Shown here: positions 1 through 9,716 of the stretch, piece after piece | How the letters are laid out: each line of letters begins with the position of its first letter | How positions within the stretch are numbered: position 1 is the first letter of the stretch | Origin: Massospora cicadina | Taxonomy: Eukaryota; Entomophthoromycota; Entomophthoromycetes; Entomophthorales; Entomophthoraceae | Assembly: GCA_022478985.1 (NCBI GenBank) | Contig: JAKSZP010015899.1 | Coordinates: 1-64,000, forward strand | Direction: 5' to 3' | Length of the DNA: 64,000 bases | Program-made: the position numbers and the translations under genes | The notes under the pieces: model-generated | What the model saw: only the letters and a program-made list of their open reading frames with translations | Database searches by the model: none | Told to the model about the DNA's origin: nothing

Positions 1-83
1 GTCAGATTATTAACTGAGTCCATGAAAAGTTCCTTCGAGCATACAAACACTAAGAGCCTATCATCCAGACAAAGGGGGGGTAA
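1..83 (+). mobile_element. Gypsy A1, 3' end of internal region with polypurine tract
   Basis: This is the last stretch of a Ty3/gypsy internal region. It matches, base by base with few changes, the reverse complement of 49110-49190 at the 3' end of copy A2. A purine tract with a run of seven to eight G lies at about 69-83, directly before the LTR, where plus-strand DNA priming would start. The rest of A1, including its 5' LTR and pol, lies outside the window to the left. Confidence 0.85.
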
Positions 84-458
84 TGTCAGGAAGTTGATAT
101 GACTGGACAATACGTACCTATACTGGCGGATCAAAGGGGAATCAAGATGAGTCTCGAGATTAGGAAAAGGGGATACACAAATTATAATTGAGCAAAATGA
201 GAACATTTAGTAAATTGAGAGGAATCATGCTAAGATTCAATATGAATGAGAGCAACTCGAAAACAGAAGAAAAATAGAAGATACCAAGCTGAGGATGTAT
301 CCAGCTGGGGAATCAAGGTATAAAGAGCCTGATGGAAGATTAAAAGGGGATATTATATTATGAGGAAAAGAGGAGCGCAGAAAATTCTGCAAGATATTTG
401 AATAAAGGTAGAAGTAAGGGGCAATAGCTCCATATATATTTTATCAAGTTTTATTATA
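84..458 (+). repeat. LTR of gypsy A1, first part (interrupted by LINE L1)
   Basis: The LTR begins TGTCAGGAAGTTGATATGAC and aligns with the reverse complement of the two A2 LTRs (42163-42399 + 48868-49109, and 57468-57942). It breaks at 458, where LINE L1 inserted, and resumes at 5746. Counted without the LINE it is about 476 bp, the same as the A2 LTRs (475-479 bp). It is the 3' LTR, because pol-side sequence with a polypurine tract precedes it. Confidence 0.9.
443..458 (+). repeat. Target-site duplication of LINE L1, left copy
   Basis: The 16 bp ATCAAGTTTTATTATA occurs here and again at 5730-5745. Both copies belong to the A1 LTR, which reads through once the LINE is removed. A duplication of this length is typical of target-primed reverse transcription. 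Confidence 0.92.
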
Positions 459-552
459 GACTTTTCTTTCTCGTTGCAAACACTTTTGCAACCCATTCAA
501 TTCAAGACTAAATCTAGTTTGATAATCTCATAGAGGGGATTAGTCTGCGCCC
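459..552 (+). promoter_or_regulatory. 5' UTR of LINE L1 with shared LINE 5' motif
   Basis: The element begins GACTTTTCTTTCTCGTTGCA, then a segment ACACTTTT. The 5' ends of L2 (from 48851, minus) and L3 (from 57459, minus) begin with a similar TCTYTTTCT followed by a GCA...ACTTT block. Similarity at the extreme 5' end of three different LINEs suggests an internal promoter or initiator at the transcript start. Function is inferred from position only. Confidence 0.5.
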
Positions 553-1972
553 ATGTCTGGGAGCAGTTGGGCAAGCAAGGCAAGAGGAGCAGGCGGAAGG
601 CCCGCGGCCTCTAACGTTCGAAAACGCCCTGGAGAATCCGGCGGAATAGAAAAAAACTTAAAAAAACTGGCGGTCACAATTTCCCCAGAGATACTCGCGT
701 GGCAAGCACGATGCAACCAGTACATCAACACGCCACATTCCCAGCCACTTTCGTCGGTGGAATTCAGAGTCCGTGTGTATCTGGACATCCAAAAAACGGC
801 CCTATGGGAAAAATTTGTGAAGATGTACACAAAATTTTCTCGACCGCGGTGTATGTTGCACCTCACTCCATGTCGCGCGGTTGGCTGGACCTAGGTTTTG
901 AAAGCAAAATAGCAGCAGACGAGGCTGCAGCGGTGTGCATAGTGGTTGACCTCCCCAAAGGGCAACAGGTCATCGAAACTAAACGCACCAGATGGACAAA
1001 ATCAAACCAAATTTTCCTCATGTTTGACTTTTTGCCTACTATGGTAAAACGTGACATTTTGGAGCAACACCTGAAAGATGGTCTCGCCATATACGGTGAA
1101 ATACAATCTTTCAAAATGCAACGTTTCACGCTGATGCCACACCTGTGCACTGGCAAAGCCATCACAGTTCTGACCCCAACTGAGGAGATTGCAAAGGACC
1201 TAACCCAGATCCCGCACTCCACCTTTATTGACATTGCAGGGCACACCACCCACCCATTCCAGGTAACTGTGGACAGCGCGCCCCCCATTTGCACCCACTG
1301 TGATGCATTTGGCCATAAGGCATACACGTGCCCCATCAAAGAGGGCGTTACATTCCAAGAGCACCCCTCGGTGGCCATGGCCAGCGGAGAGGCGCACTAC
1401 GAACCAACCGCAAGCACCAAAGAGGCTTTCCCATGGGGAGCACAAGGCTGCTACCTATTGGTAAAGCCCATCTCCCCGCAGGAGTGGAAGAAGGCTAAGC
1501 AGGCCCATAGGACTGCGGCCAAGGAAGGGGCTAAGGTCACCACCACCATCCCACACTCACAACGCCAGGAGGACATGGAGACTTTCGCGGTGGAAGCAAC
1601 TCGGGAATCCATCACCCAATCAGATTGGGAGGCCCAAGCTGAATGGGCCACTCAATCCGAGGATCCGATGGGAGATTTGATCTCACCCAATTGCTGCACC
1701 CAAGCCCCAGTCAAAACTGACTTGGGACCTATCCCAACTGAAAAATTTTTTTTGCCCCACTTGATGGTGCACCGAACTTATCCGCACCGCAAAAAATTTG
1801 TCCGACGTCGGGAAAACAAAAAGCGAAGGCCAAAGCCAACGCGACTCTTTCCGCAAAAATTAACAAAAACCCCAATAGCGTTGCTGCTAATACCCGCGCT
1901 GCTGTGAAAGCCCGTGGGGACCTGGAAGAGGCTGGTGGGCCAGGGGGCCCCACCCTCGCACCTAAGGTGTGA
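553..1972 (+). pseudogene. LINE L1 ORF1 protein (nucleic-acid-binding, frameshifted)
   Basis: ORF1p of this LINE type binds the element RNA to form the transposition particle. The ATG at 553 opens a basic, Ser/Gly-rich N-terminus (MSGSSWASKARGAGG). The reading then has to change frame before about 890 to follow the conserved core. An RRM-like stretch covers about 1020-1260 (QIFLMFDFLP...GKAITVLTP). A CCHC zinc knuckle, CTHCDAFGHKAYTC (C-X2-C-X4-H-X4-C), lies at about 1291-1332. A Lys/Ala-rich tail follows, with another frame change near 1800. The last frame ends GGPTLAPKV with a stop at 1970-1972, overlapping the ORF2 start. L4 carries the same core (63071-63999). Confidence 0.85.
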
Positions 1973-1974
1973 TG
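1970..1974 (+). promoter_or_regulatory. TGATG overlap: ORF1 stop / ORF2 start of L1
   Basis: The ORF1 stop TGA shares its last base with the ORF2 start ATG (TGATG), after the codons for LAPKV. The same TGATG is conserved in L4 (63004-63008, minus), and L2 has an ATGA overlap at its own junction. Overlapping stop-start pentamers drive ORF2 translation by termination-re-initiation in other LINEs, such as silkworm SART1. Here that is inference from the sequence. Confidence 0.75.
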
Positions 1975-4900
1975 GGGGAAGCCTTCACTCTAGGGATGCT
2001 GAATATCGCCGGACTCAAGGCCTCCCCATCCCGGGCTAGGAAACTGAGTTTTTTAAAAAATAATTTACCCGTGGATATCCTGGCCATCCAGGAAACCCAC
2101 TGTCCATGAGGTTCCGAGAATGCTTGTAAAACAATGCTCCTACCATCCCTATCCTTTTGGTCGAAGCACTGTGGGGTGCTAATTCAGAAAAACAATTTTT
2201 TCAAATTTACATCTTCAGAAACATTCCTAAATGACCGAGTGCTCGTTGTCACCTTCTCATGGGCCAATGTTGCACACACAATCATCAATATTTACGCCCC
2301 AAACGGTGCACAAGAGCGTCAGGAATTTTTCTCATCGGTCAAATCCCTCCTGCTACCCCCCAATTCTTTCCTAATTGGTGACATGAACTGTTGGCTAACC
2401 TCACCAACGGACCAGTGGCCGCCCTCACCCCACGCCCCACAGGGTCACGTAGAACTACGCGTTCTAAAAGCCACCCTTGGGTTAATGGATGCGCTGCCAC
2501 GACATGCCCCACTGCTTGAAAACATGACGCGTCCCCACGTCCACAATGGCCAATTAAGGTCCATGACCCGCATTGACCTTATTCTAGTGCCGGCGAAATT
2601 CCAACCCCACATCTCCCACTTCAAAACAACGAAAATGGAATTCTCTGACCACCGACTGGTCTCAATAACATACCACTTACCCGTCACAGTTGCAAAGGCC
2701 CCACATTGGTGCAAAATCTGCCCCCCAGAGCTTGCGTCGCCAGGATTTTCCACGTGGGTGGAAGAGGCAACTTTGGCAAAATCGTTTGTTGCACCATTTT
2801 GTGCGGACCCCATTTCCACATGGGCAACTTTCAAAGAAGACACCATCCGCCACTATTGCCATCTCTCATCCAGACGCTCACGAGCCACATCAGCGGTTAT
2901 ATCGCATGTGCTGGCAGAATTGGCCCACTTGGAGTCCAACATTCCAGCCTCAGGATATAGCCCTGCATGGGGCCAGAAGTGGGCGGAGGCAGCAGCCCAC
3001 CTCAACGCACTTGAAAGGCAACACAAACATCGGGTTTGTGTTCAATACAGGGCCACACGCATCACTAAAGGTGACAAGTGCACTGCATACTTCTAAAAAA
3101 ATTTTTTGTACCACGCCAGAGCATGGCCTGTACACAGGTGCGAAGATCGGATAATTCTATTGTGGACACACCGGCCAAAGTGGCAATCGAAATGCAAAGA
3201 TATTACTCTGAGTTATACCGAGCTGAACCAATTCAGCTGGCCGAAATGGCAGAATTTCTTGACAGAGCTCATATCCGCACCATTTTCCAATACCTGGAAA
3301 TAATGAATTTAATTACTCCAAACGAATTATGGACTACCATTTGCAGTGTGCCAAACTGAAAATGCCCAGGCCCAGATGGCATTCCATATGAGTTCTACAA
3401 AAAATATTTTAAATATATATCCCCATTGCTGCTAGCCTCACTCAACCAAAGCCTGTTGGAAATGCGCCTCCTACCAGGAGGACATGAGGCCTTTACAGTC
3501 ACACTCTTTAAGAAAGGGGATAGGCTAGACTTAGCCAACTGGCGCCCCATTTCTCTAACAAACACAGACACCAAAATTTTAACAAAAATCATGGCTAACC
3601 GTTTAGGAACTGTAGCATCTGCCACCATCTCTCCAGAACAATTTGGTTTCATCCCTAGAAGGTCGATTTGGGATAAAGTGCACTCTGTGGCTAATGTGTG
3701 TCAGTCCACAGCCTCTGGGGCACTTGTATTCTTGGACCAACAAAAGGCCTATGATAGAGTAAACTGGGAATACCTTAGGGCCTGCCTCCAACAATTCCGC
3801 CTACCTCCCCGCTTCATTAACTGGGTGATGCTGCTCACGGAATCTGCAACAATGGCTGTGCGCGGCCCAGGTTTCCTAACGGAAGTAGTCCGTCCTCAAA
3901 GGGGCCTGCGACAAGGAGACCCCCTGAGCCCACTCTTATACAACTTCAGCCTTGACCCACTACTGCGAAATGTGAATGCCCAACTCACTGGGGTCCATGT
4001 GCCAGGCCGAACCCCAGTCAAGATGATGGCATTTGCAGATGATTGCGTGGTGGGGGTGTCTAATAACAAAGATGCACGCGCGCTTGAAGCCCTCATCCAG
4101 GAATATTCCTGGGTAAGCAACGCGGCACTGAACGCCTCCAAAACTGAAATCATCCTCCTTGGTCAGTTTCAGAACTGCTGGGCCCCAGCAAGTAGTTCCC
4201 AACCCAGCCCATCTGCTCGCCCAAGTCCACGCCTTACCAACTCAAAACACACCGCTCCACTGGTGCTCCCCTTTGTGCCACGACCTACCATAGGACCAGT
4301 ACGCCATCTGGGCGTGTGGTTGGAGGCAGGAGGATACGCGTCAGCAGTAATGGAGTGCCATATACTGGACAACGTGATGGAGCGAATCGCCTCTCTCATA
4401 GCCCACCCTACTACCCTCACTGTCAGGGTTGTTCTTGCCAACTCTATGCTCCTATCCAAAGTCTGGTTTGGAGCCCACGCCATCCCCTTCTCCCCAAGCT
4501 ACTTCAAATCCCTGTATGCTTTGCTACAAGGTTGGCTTTGGTCAGGCCGCCCTCCACCAGTACGGCTAGAGGTCATGTTTGGCCCTCAATATCATGGTGG
4601 CATGGGCCTACTTGACTTCAAAGCCCATGCCGCCAAGATCCTTGGCACCTGGATTGCGGCCGTCACTGCTCCTACACTCCCATCCAACACTGGTCCCGCG
4701 CAGCCCGCTCCAACTTCTCCCGAGCCTTGGGCCTCAACAATCCATCAAACCCCCACTCCCTGATGAATTACCTCGCATCACACACATCAGCCACAGGTCC
4801 TCACGGGACCAAAACCCACTACAAACGAATCCTACTCTCCATGCGAAGCGCAGAGTAAAGAATTCGTATTAGTGGACATACATCCCGAAGAGGCCGCCCC

Positions 4901-5676
4901 TCTCCTCAGTTCACACAAGAGGTACAGGGGCTACCCATCCATGATGGCGTGATCCCCATTCGACCCCAAGTCCTATCCAGGGTGGACTACCTGGACATGA
5001 TGGACATCCCTTATTCCACTGAGACCCAAAAGACTATCTGGAAACACGCACACCATCCTCTGTTGCAGCCTCAAGTCCGCTCCCATGTGTGGCGCTGCCT
5101 GAGGCGGGTGTATCGTACAGCTGAGCGCTCTAATGCTTTACACTCATCCTGTGTCGTGTGTGGCCAGTATGGAACGCTGTTTCACCGCCTGGAGAAGTGC
5201 CCCACCTCTAAAGTAATATGGCGCGAAGTCCAACGTCTGCTAGGCCAGGATCAAACACATCCCTTCAGTCTGTCAAGAGATATGTTTGCTTCATCAATGG
5301 CCTCCCCCTCCCACCCTCCCTTCGTGCTCTGGTGGTTGCAATCGTCATGTGGACTATCCACACGATTGTCTTGGATGCCATCGCCGGATCCATCCCCACC
5401 CTCCCTGAAGCTGTCCACAGATTCCGGTCTCATTTGGTGGATCACTTTCAAGCGTGGATGTTTGGATATCTCCCACCACGTCGCCAGCAGCTGGTCTCCT
5501 CCTGGTTCCCAGTCTGGTTCATCAAATCATACCCCTTCCTCCACACGTGCTCAATAGTGGCTACGCCCCCTACACACGTTCCCTCCCCTTCCCATAAGTG
5601 GCGTTCCCGCTGGCAACAAGAGATAGCATCGCTTCTCTGGGGTGCCTCACCTGGTACTAAGTTTTGTTTCGTCTGA
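1972..5676 (+). pseudogene. LINE L1 ORF2: APE endonuclease, reverse transcriptase, zinc-binding tail
   Basis: ORF2p nicks target DNA and copies the element RNA onto it. The endonuclease spans about 1972-2690 and shows LNIAGL, DILAIQETH (metal-binding Glu), NIYAPN, IGDMNC, RIDLIL and FSDHRL. RT spans about 3360-4300 with GPDGIPYEFY, ANWRPISL, QKAYDRVNWEYL, GLRQGDPLSPLLYN and catalytic FADD near 4036-4047. The C-terminus (about 5138-5220) has CVVCGQYGTLFHRLEKC, the zinc-binding (zf-RVT) pattern. Damage: in-frame TGA at 2107-2109, frameshift near 3094, stop near 3357, frame loss after about 4760. The final reading ends KFCFV at 5676. Confidence 0.92.
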
Positions 5677-5729
5677 GTCATATTCGGAAGTGTCCGTCCC
5701 ATGGTCGGCCTTCCCCACAATAAATTTAA

Positions 5730-5745
5730 ATCAAGTTTTATTATA
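5730..5745 (+). repeat. Target-site duplication of LINE L1, right copy
   Basis: Exact repeat of 443-458. It follows directly after the LINE 3' end (CACAATAAATTTA), which has no long poly(A) tail. Confidence 0.92.
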
Positions 5746-5846
5746 AGAATTGGCGATCCTCATATCGTTTAATTGGGTTGCTCAGTGGCTATACCCTGTG
5801 CAAATCCAACTCGGTGACAGCGGATCCAGATGCTGAGAAATTAACA
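5746..5846 (+). repeat. LTR of gypsy A1, second part
   Basis: This is the continuation of the LTR after LINE L1. It contains the conserved 'GCTCAGTGGCTA' segment and ends in TTAACA. The equivalent ends of A2 read ATTTAACA and ATCAACA. Sequence directly after 5846 is the integrase of gypsy B1, so A1 inserted into B1. Its own target-site duplication cannot be seen because the 5' LTR is off the window. Confidence 0.85.
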
Positions 5847-7113
5847 CCTGCCTATGATGGTTATGATGCCATCATGGTGGTGGTGGACCACTTTACGAAG
5901 TCTGCCCTCTTTATTCCTTGCAGAACTACAATAACTGCTGCTAAGATGGCCAGACTCTTCATCACACATGTATTTGCGCTTCATGGGGCTCCTCAAGAAA
6001 TCATTAGTGACTGTGGACCCCAGTTCACCTCCATCTTTTAGGGAGAGTTATGTAAGACTCTTCAGATTTGCCCCTGCTGTTTGACTTCCTATGACCCCTC
6101 AATCAGATTGGCAGACTGAACGATTGAACCAGTGCTTGGAACAGTTTTGGCGGTGTTACACTGCTGCAGATCATTGAGATTGGGTTTCTCACCTTCCCAT
6201 GGACCAATTTAGCTATAACAATACTTTGCACTCTTCAATCTGTTGTTCCCCTTTTTTACCAACCATGGCTTTAACCCCAACTTTAACATGGAGCCAAGCT
6301 GTGGTTCCAAAGTTGAAGCGGTGGTGGACTTTGCTAATACCATCAAGAAGGTCACCAAGGGGTTTCCACAATTTTGGAGGCAACTATGCTAGTTTATAAG
6401 GAGAATGCTGATGGTAAGTGCCGAGTGGGACCAGTATACAAGGAAGAGGATCTTGTGATTCTTGATGCTTAACATCCCTATCAAGCAGCTATGCAAAAAG
6501 CTGGGTCAAAGAGGATTGGTCCTTACCGCGTTGTTAGAAAGGTGGGTCATGCCTCATATCAATTGGATCTTCCCTCTGCGTTTCAGATCTTCTCCATCTT
6601 TCATGAGAGCAAATTGATATTGTTTGAGGGCCCCACCTGAGACTCCTGAGGTTATCTTGTGGATGGGGCGCCAGAGTGGGAAGTGGAGGAATTAGTAGCC
6701 TCCCGCAGGTTAAAAGTGACTTTAGTACCTGGTATCCTGGAAGGGGTTTGATGCAGCTGAGAACAATTGGGTGCCAGCAAGTGACTGTGTACATTCCCAA
6801 GACCTGATCAAATCATTCCACAATCGTTTTCCTGAGGCTGCAGGATCAAAGTTTAGGCCTTCAATAGCTGCTATGAAGTTGTCACCCGCACATAAGAACT
6901 TCTCCTTAGCGAACGCCCTGGAGGGGTTGGAGCCCAAGAAGGAGGAGAGGGTAATGTCATGGTTGATCAACTTGATAGTGAAAATCCATTTCAAGGATAA
7001 GGCTAGGCGACAGGACGCCCAGAAGGTGAAACTTAAGGCTCTTCCTGACCTTAAGCACACACTAGACCAACGCTGGGTACAAGCCAAATATGTTCAGGTT
7101 AATACTAATGAGG
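5847..7113 (+). pseudogene. Gypsy B1 pol 3' part: integrase core and chromodomain
   Basis: Integrases insert the cDNA, and the chromodomain directs some chromoviruses to heterochromatin. The readable core is YDAIMVVVDHFTKS, then ALHGAPQEIISDCGPQF, giving two of the three D,D-35-E acidic residues. Copy B2 has the same sequence (minus, 22128-22802). A TAG at 6040 replaces the TGG (Trp) codon seen in B2. The GPYRVVRKVGHASYQLDLP segment (about 6520-6575) is the GPF/Y module. APEWEVEELVASR and NWVPASDC (about 6680-6790) are chromodomain edges. The open C-terminal tail at 6771-7116 (SKFRPSIAAMKLSPAHKNF) recurs in B2 and B3. Confidence 0.85.
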
Positions 7114-7785
7114 TGTAAAACGCCCAGTCCCTTGCATCAGACCAGGCATTAAAACATACAATCTACATAACAAACGAAGATGGTTCAATTTGGTTAATTG
7201 GCAAATGGGGTTTTTAAACCCATTCAAGTTACAAAATTATGCGTTTGGGTTGAATACAGCTGCAATTGATCACTCGAGTGTAGGCAGTTTTGGTGTATTC
7301 TACCAAATCAGATGGGAGCATTTGCCTATTGGATCGTCAAGGATTAAGCCCACTTTTACAGACCCATAATTACCCAACTCAGTTTAAAATATGTTTTTCG
7401 CAACCTACACTCCTTTGTTGGTCGACTTTTACCAATAATTTTCACCATTTTACCATTTTATTAATGATATTTTGAACAATACTGTGTGCGGACCCCTTTG
7501 AAGAGGTCTCACGCTACATTAACCTTATTTCACTATGAAGAGCTTATTTAGTGCACCGTTGGTTCGCCCAGGTGCCTTTAACCTGAGACTTTTACTCATT
7601 CTCTCCTTGTTCACCGCGTCTCTTTTGGTTGGTTATTTATCACACTCTTTTGCTTTGGTTATTGCTCCAGCACACTCTTATGGGCTCTAGTAGCTTTGGT
7701 ATTAACGTCTAATTTCCTTGCGTTGGCTCTGTGCACCGTGCACCACTACTCTGGAAACAGGAGAGTTATAAACATTTTCCTTGAA
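7114..7785 (+). repeat. LTR of gypsy B1 (3' LTR)
   Basis: Starts TGTAAAACGCCCAG and is colinear with LTRs at 20395-21123 and 34498-35220 (minus) and the diverged LTR at about 35626-36360 (+). The 3' boundary is blurred near 7780-7786, where D1 RT sequence resumes on the minus strand. The small ORF seen in other B LTRs is broken here. Confidence 0.8.
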
Positions 7786-8450
7786 GATGCGTTAGATACT
7801 CATTGATAGTTTTAATAAATATTGATGTTGTCAAGATAGATGATCACACAACTAAACCTAAGATCATGCAGAATGTGATCCATGCCCTCTGAAAGGTGGC
7901 AGGCTCATTTTAAAACACCTGAGATAGCCGGGTGGGTTGAAAAAGGCCCTCACTGCAGATAAGCGCACATTTCTCCTAGTCTTGTAGAGAAAGGTCCATC
8001 TGCCAGTTTCCGTTAGTTAGGTCTATGGCGAAGAAGACCTCAGATCCATAAAGTTGAGTCAGAGAATCATTAATTTTGGGGTATAGGGTAACTATCCTTT
8101 TTGGTGAGGTTGTTAGTTTTAAGAAGTCCATAACTACCTGTTGATATCCATTATTCTTTATAAGCAAAAGAGAAGATGACCAAGGGCTTTGATAAGGAAC
8201 CAGCAGCCTGGCGTCAAGTGACTGTTTAAGCTCCTTACTCATCTGTAGCTCCTCAACTTTTGATTTTTAATAGGTCTTGGATCAGATAGGATGGGCAAAA
8301 CCAACATTGATGGTATGGCTCCAATCCTTCATGTGGCCATAGTCAGTATCGAATTTAGAGAAGATATCGCTTTAGGATTCCAGTAAAGCGTTTACTTCTT
8401 TAAGCTCAGTGGGGGTAAGCTCATCAGAAATTTGAACGCAAGGCAATGTG
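7786..8450 (-). pseudogene. Gypsy D1 reverse transcriptase fragment
   Basis: The longest open piece (7976-8242) reads LLVPYQSPWSSSLLLIKN, then DSLTQLYGSEVFFAIDLTNG, the RT palm entry containing the first catalytic Asp (AIDL). Downstream, toward 7800, RAMDHILHDL and IIYLDNIN are visible. The usual YLDD box has become YLDN, a G-to-A change that removes a metal-binding Asp. The upstream end has SDIFSKFDTDYGHMKDW, matching D2 at 40150-40230. The gene breaks at the B1 LTR. Confidence 0.85.
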
Positions 8451-8559
8451 CATAACATTTGATCTGCAAAAAAAGACCATACCTAGCATAGACCCAACAC
8501 AATGGACTTAGAGGATGTCCACAACAGGCATCAGTAGGCTTGTAAAACTCCTGATGCCT

Positions 8560-8640
8560 CTTTATGACTATGTCCTTCTTGGTAAGATTCCATAGCAGGA
8601 TATTGATGGGTCGTTGGTAAACTAGATCTAATACACCTGA
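8560..8640 (-). pseudogene. Gypsy D1 dUTPase-like domain fragment
   Basis: Minus-strand reading LDLVYQRPINILLWNLTKKD matches PGILYPAYQRPITIILGNL in D2 and PGILDPAYARSISVLLANL in C. It lies between protease and RT, as in those copies. The pattern resembles motif 3 of trimeric dUTPases (G-V-I-D-x-x-Y-R-G...V-L-x-N). Activity cannot be judged from this remnant. Confidence 0.5.
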
Positions 8641-8934
8641 CAGAACTCAAGGCCTTAAAGGGCTTACCCCATTAATACTTGTAATGTGCAATAGGCAGTT
8701 GTGGGGCCTCTGCAAAATAATCTTGGGGACATTACCTTCTGTTCACCTGCTCCAACTACTATCTCCTCCACCGCATAAAAGGGGATACTCTATAATGCAT
8801 CCACTGATTCAGGTGACTATTTAGTATTTCGCCATGCTGTAGTATAATGCAGAGGTAAGGCGGAGGAAGGATACTCAATTAAGAAATTGTATTGTTTTTT
8901 TATTGAACTCATTGTTAGTTAGCATCAAGGGAGC

Positions 8935-9207
8935 TTAGTCATTAATCAGAGAGAGATAGACCTGCTTCAGGTTAATAATCCCATTGTATTCGAGCATAAA
9001 TTGAGTCCCAATGAGCAGGTCATAAGTGGAACTAGCTAAAGCCACCGCTGGGGCTGACAGGATAAGCTTCCCAATTTGGATGGGGCTAGAGAAGTACGCC
9101 CCAATGGCGCAAGTGTTGTTGGGACTGGTAGTCCCAAACTCTTGGGTATATTCCAACTTAGGGTCCAACTTGATCTTCTTAATTAGCTCTGATGAAACAA
9201 CGTTCAC
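8935..9207 (-). pseudogene. Gypsy D1 aspartic protease, C-terminal part
   Basis: The open segment begins MNVVSSELIKKIKLDPKLEY and contains LSAPAVALASSTYDLLIGTQF followed by LEYNGIINLK. These correspond to the flap and the second hydrophobic-hydrophobic-G motif of retropepsins. The catalytic D-S/T-G should lie just upstream (about 9210-9240) but the frame is broken there. D2 (40839-41117) and G (about 19380-19690) have the same ALE-x-TY-x-LLIGTQF segment. Confidence 0.75.
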
Positions 9208-9716
9208 TGGAGAGCTAGTGTTAAGGGTAGTTAAGACTCACACCACATTGATGACGACCTCCACCTTGGTTAGGGTCCCCCAAGGTTAGAGGAGAGTTAG
9301 AACTTCCTTAATACGGAAAGTGGATGCAAGTCTATGAGCAGTGTCAGAGTATCTATCTTCAATGGATTGTAGCGTGTGAACCTGATGAGTAGATTGGCTC
9401 AGTGTGCAAAGAGCTAGTCAGCGTCGCTGGCAGTTTCAAATACCTCAAATCTCATCAACACTTGATGGAGAAAGTTTGACGGGGTATTTTAGACATATCC
9501 ACTCTCTCCAGGATAAACCTATCAGGTACCTCCACTTCACATGGGGCTCTCAAGGCATAATGACCTACATCTTCACAACTCACTTCAGATACGTTGTCAG
9601 AGGAGCTATCAATGCACGTTAGGGAGTCTATTGGTTATGAGGTAAGTTCAGAGCTTCCTTTGTTGTAGGAGAGACCGTGGGGGCGCTCATATACCCTTTT
9701 GGCTTTTAAAGAGATG
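9208..9716 (-). pseudogene. Gypsy D1 gag, 3' portion
   Basis: Minus-strand gag remnant between the protease and element E1. Short open pieces only, for example SRDLHISLKAKRVYERPHG at about 9640-9730. The identity rests on position between PR and the 5' LTR and on continuity with 11146-13000 across E1. Confidence 0.55.
9712..9716 (+). repeat. Target-site duplication of E1, left (AGATG)
   Basis: AGATG occurs directly outside the left TG end of E1 and again at 11141-11145 outside the right CA end. Confidence 0.8.

Larger units (their letters stand above)
459..5729 (+). mobile_element. Non-LTR retrotransposon (LINE) L1, full length, degenerate
   Basis: A 5.27 kb two-ORF LINE bounded by exact 16-bp duplications, so both ends are known. 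The order is a short 5' UTR, ORF1 (RRM-like and zinc knuckle), and ORF2 (endonuclease, RT, zinc-binding tail). The 3' UTR is only about 50 bp and ends in AATAAATTTA rather than poly(A). Several frameshifts and in-frame stops make it inactive. L4 at the right end of the window is a diverged copy of the same family in inverse orientation. Confidence 0.93.

Noticed and set aside
699..1907. A 402-codon open frame as a host nucleic-acid-binding gene
   Set aside because: It is LINE L1 ORF1: between the LINE duplications, with the same core in L4 and a downstream endonuclease-RT ORF.
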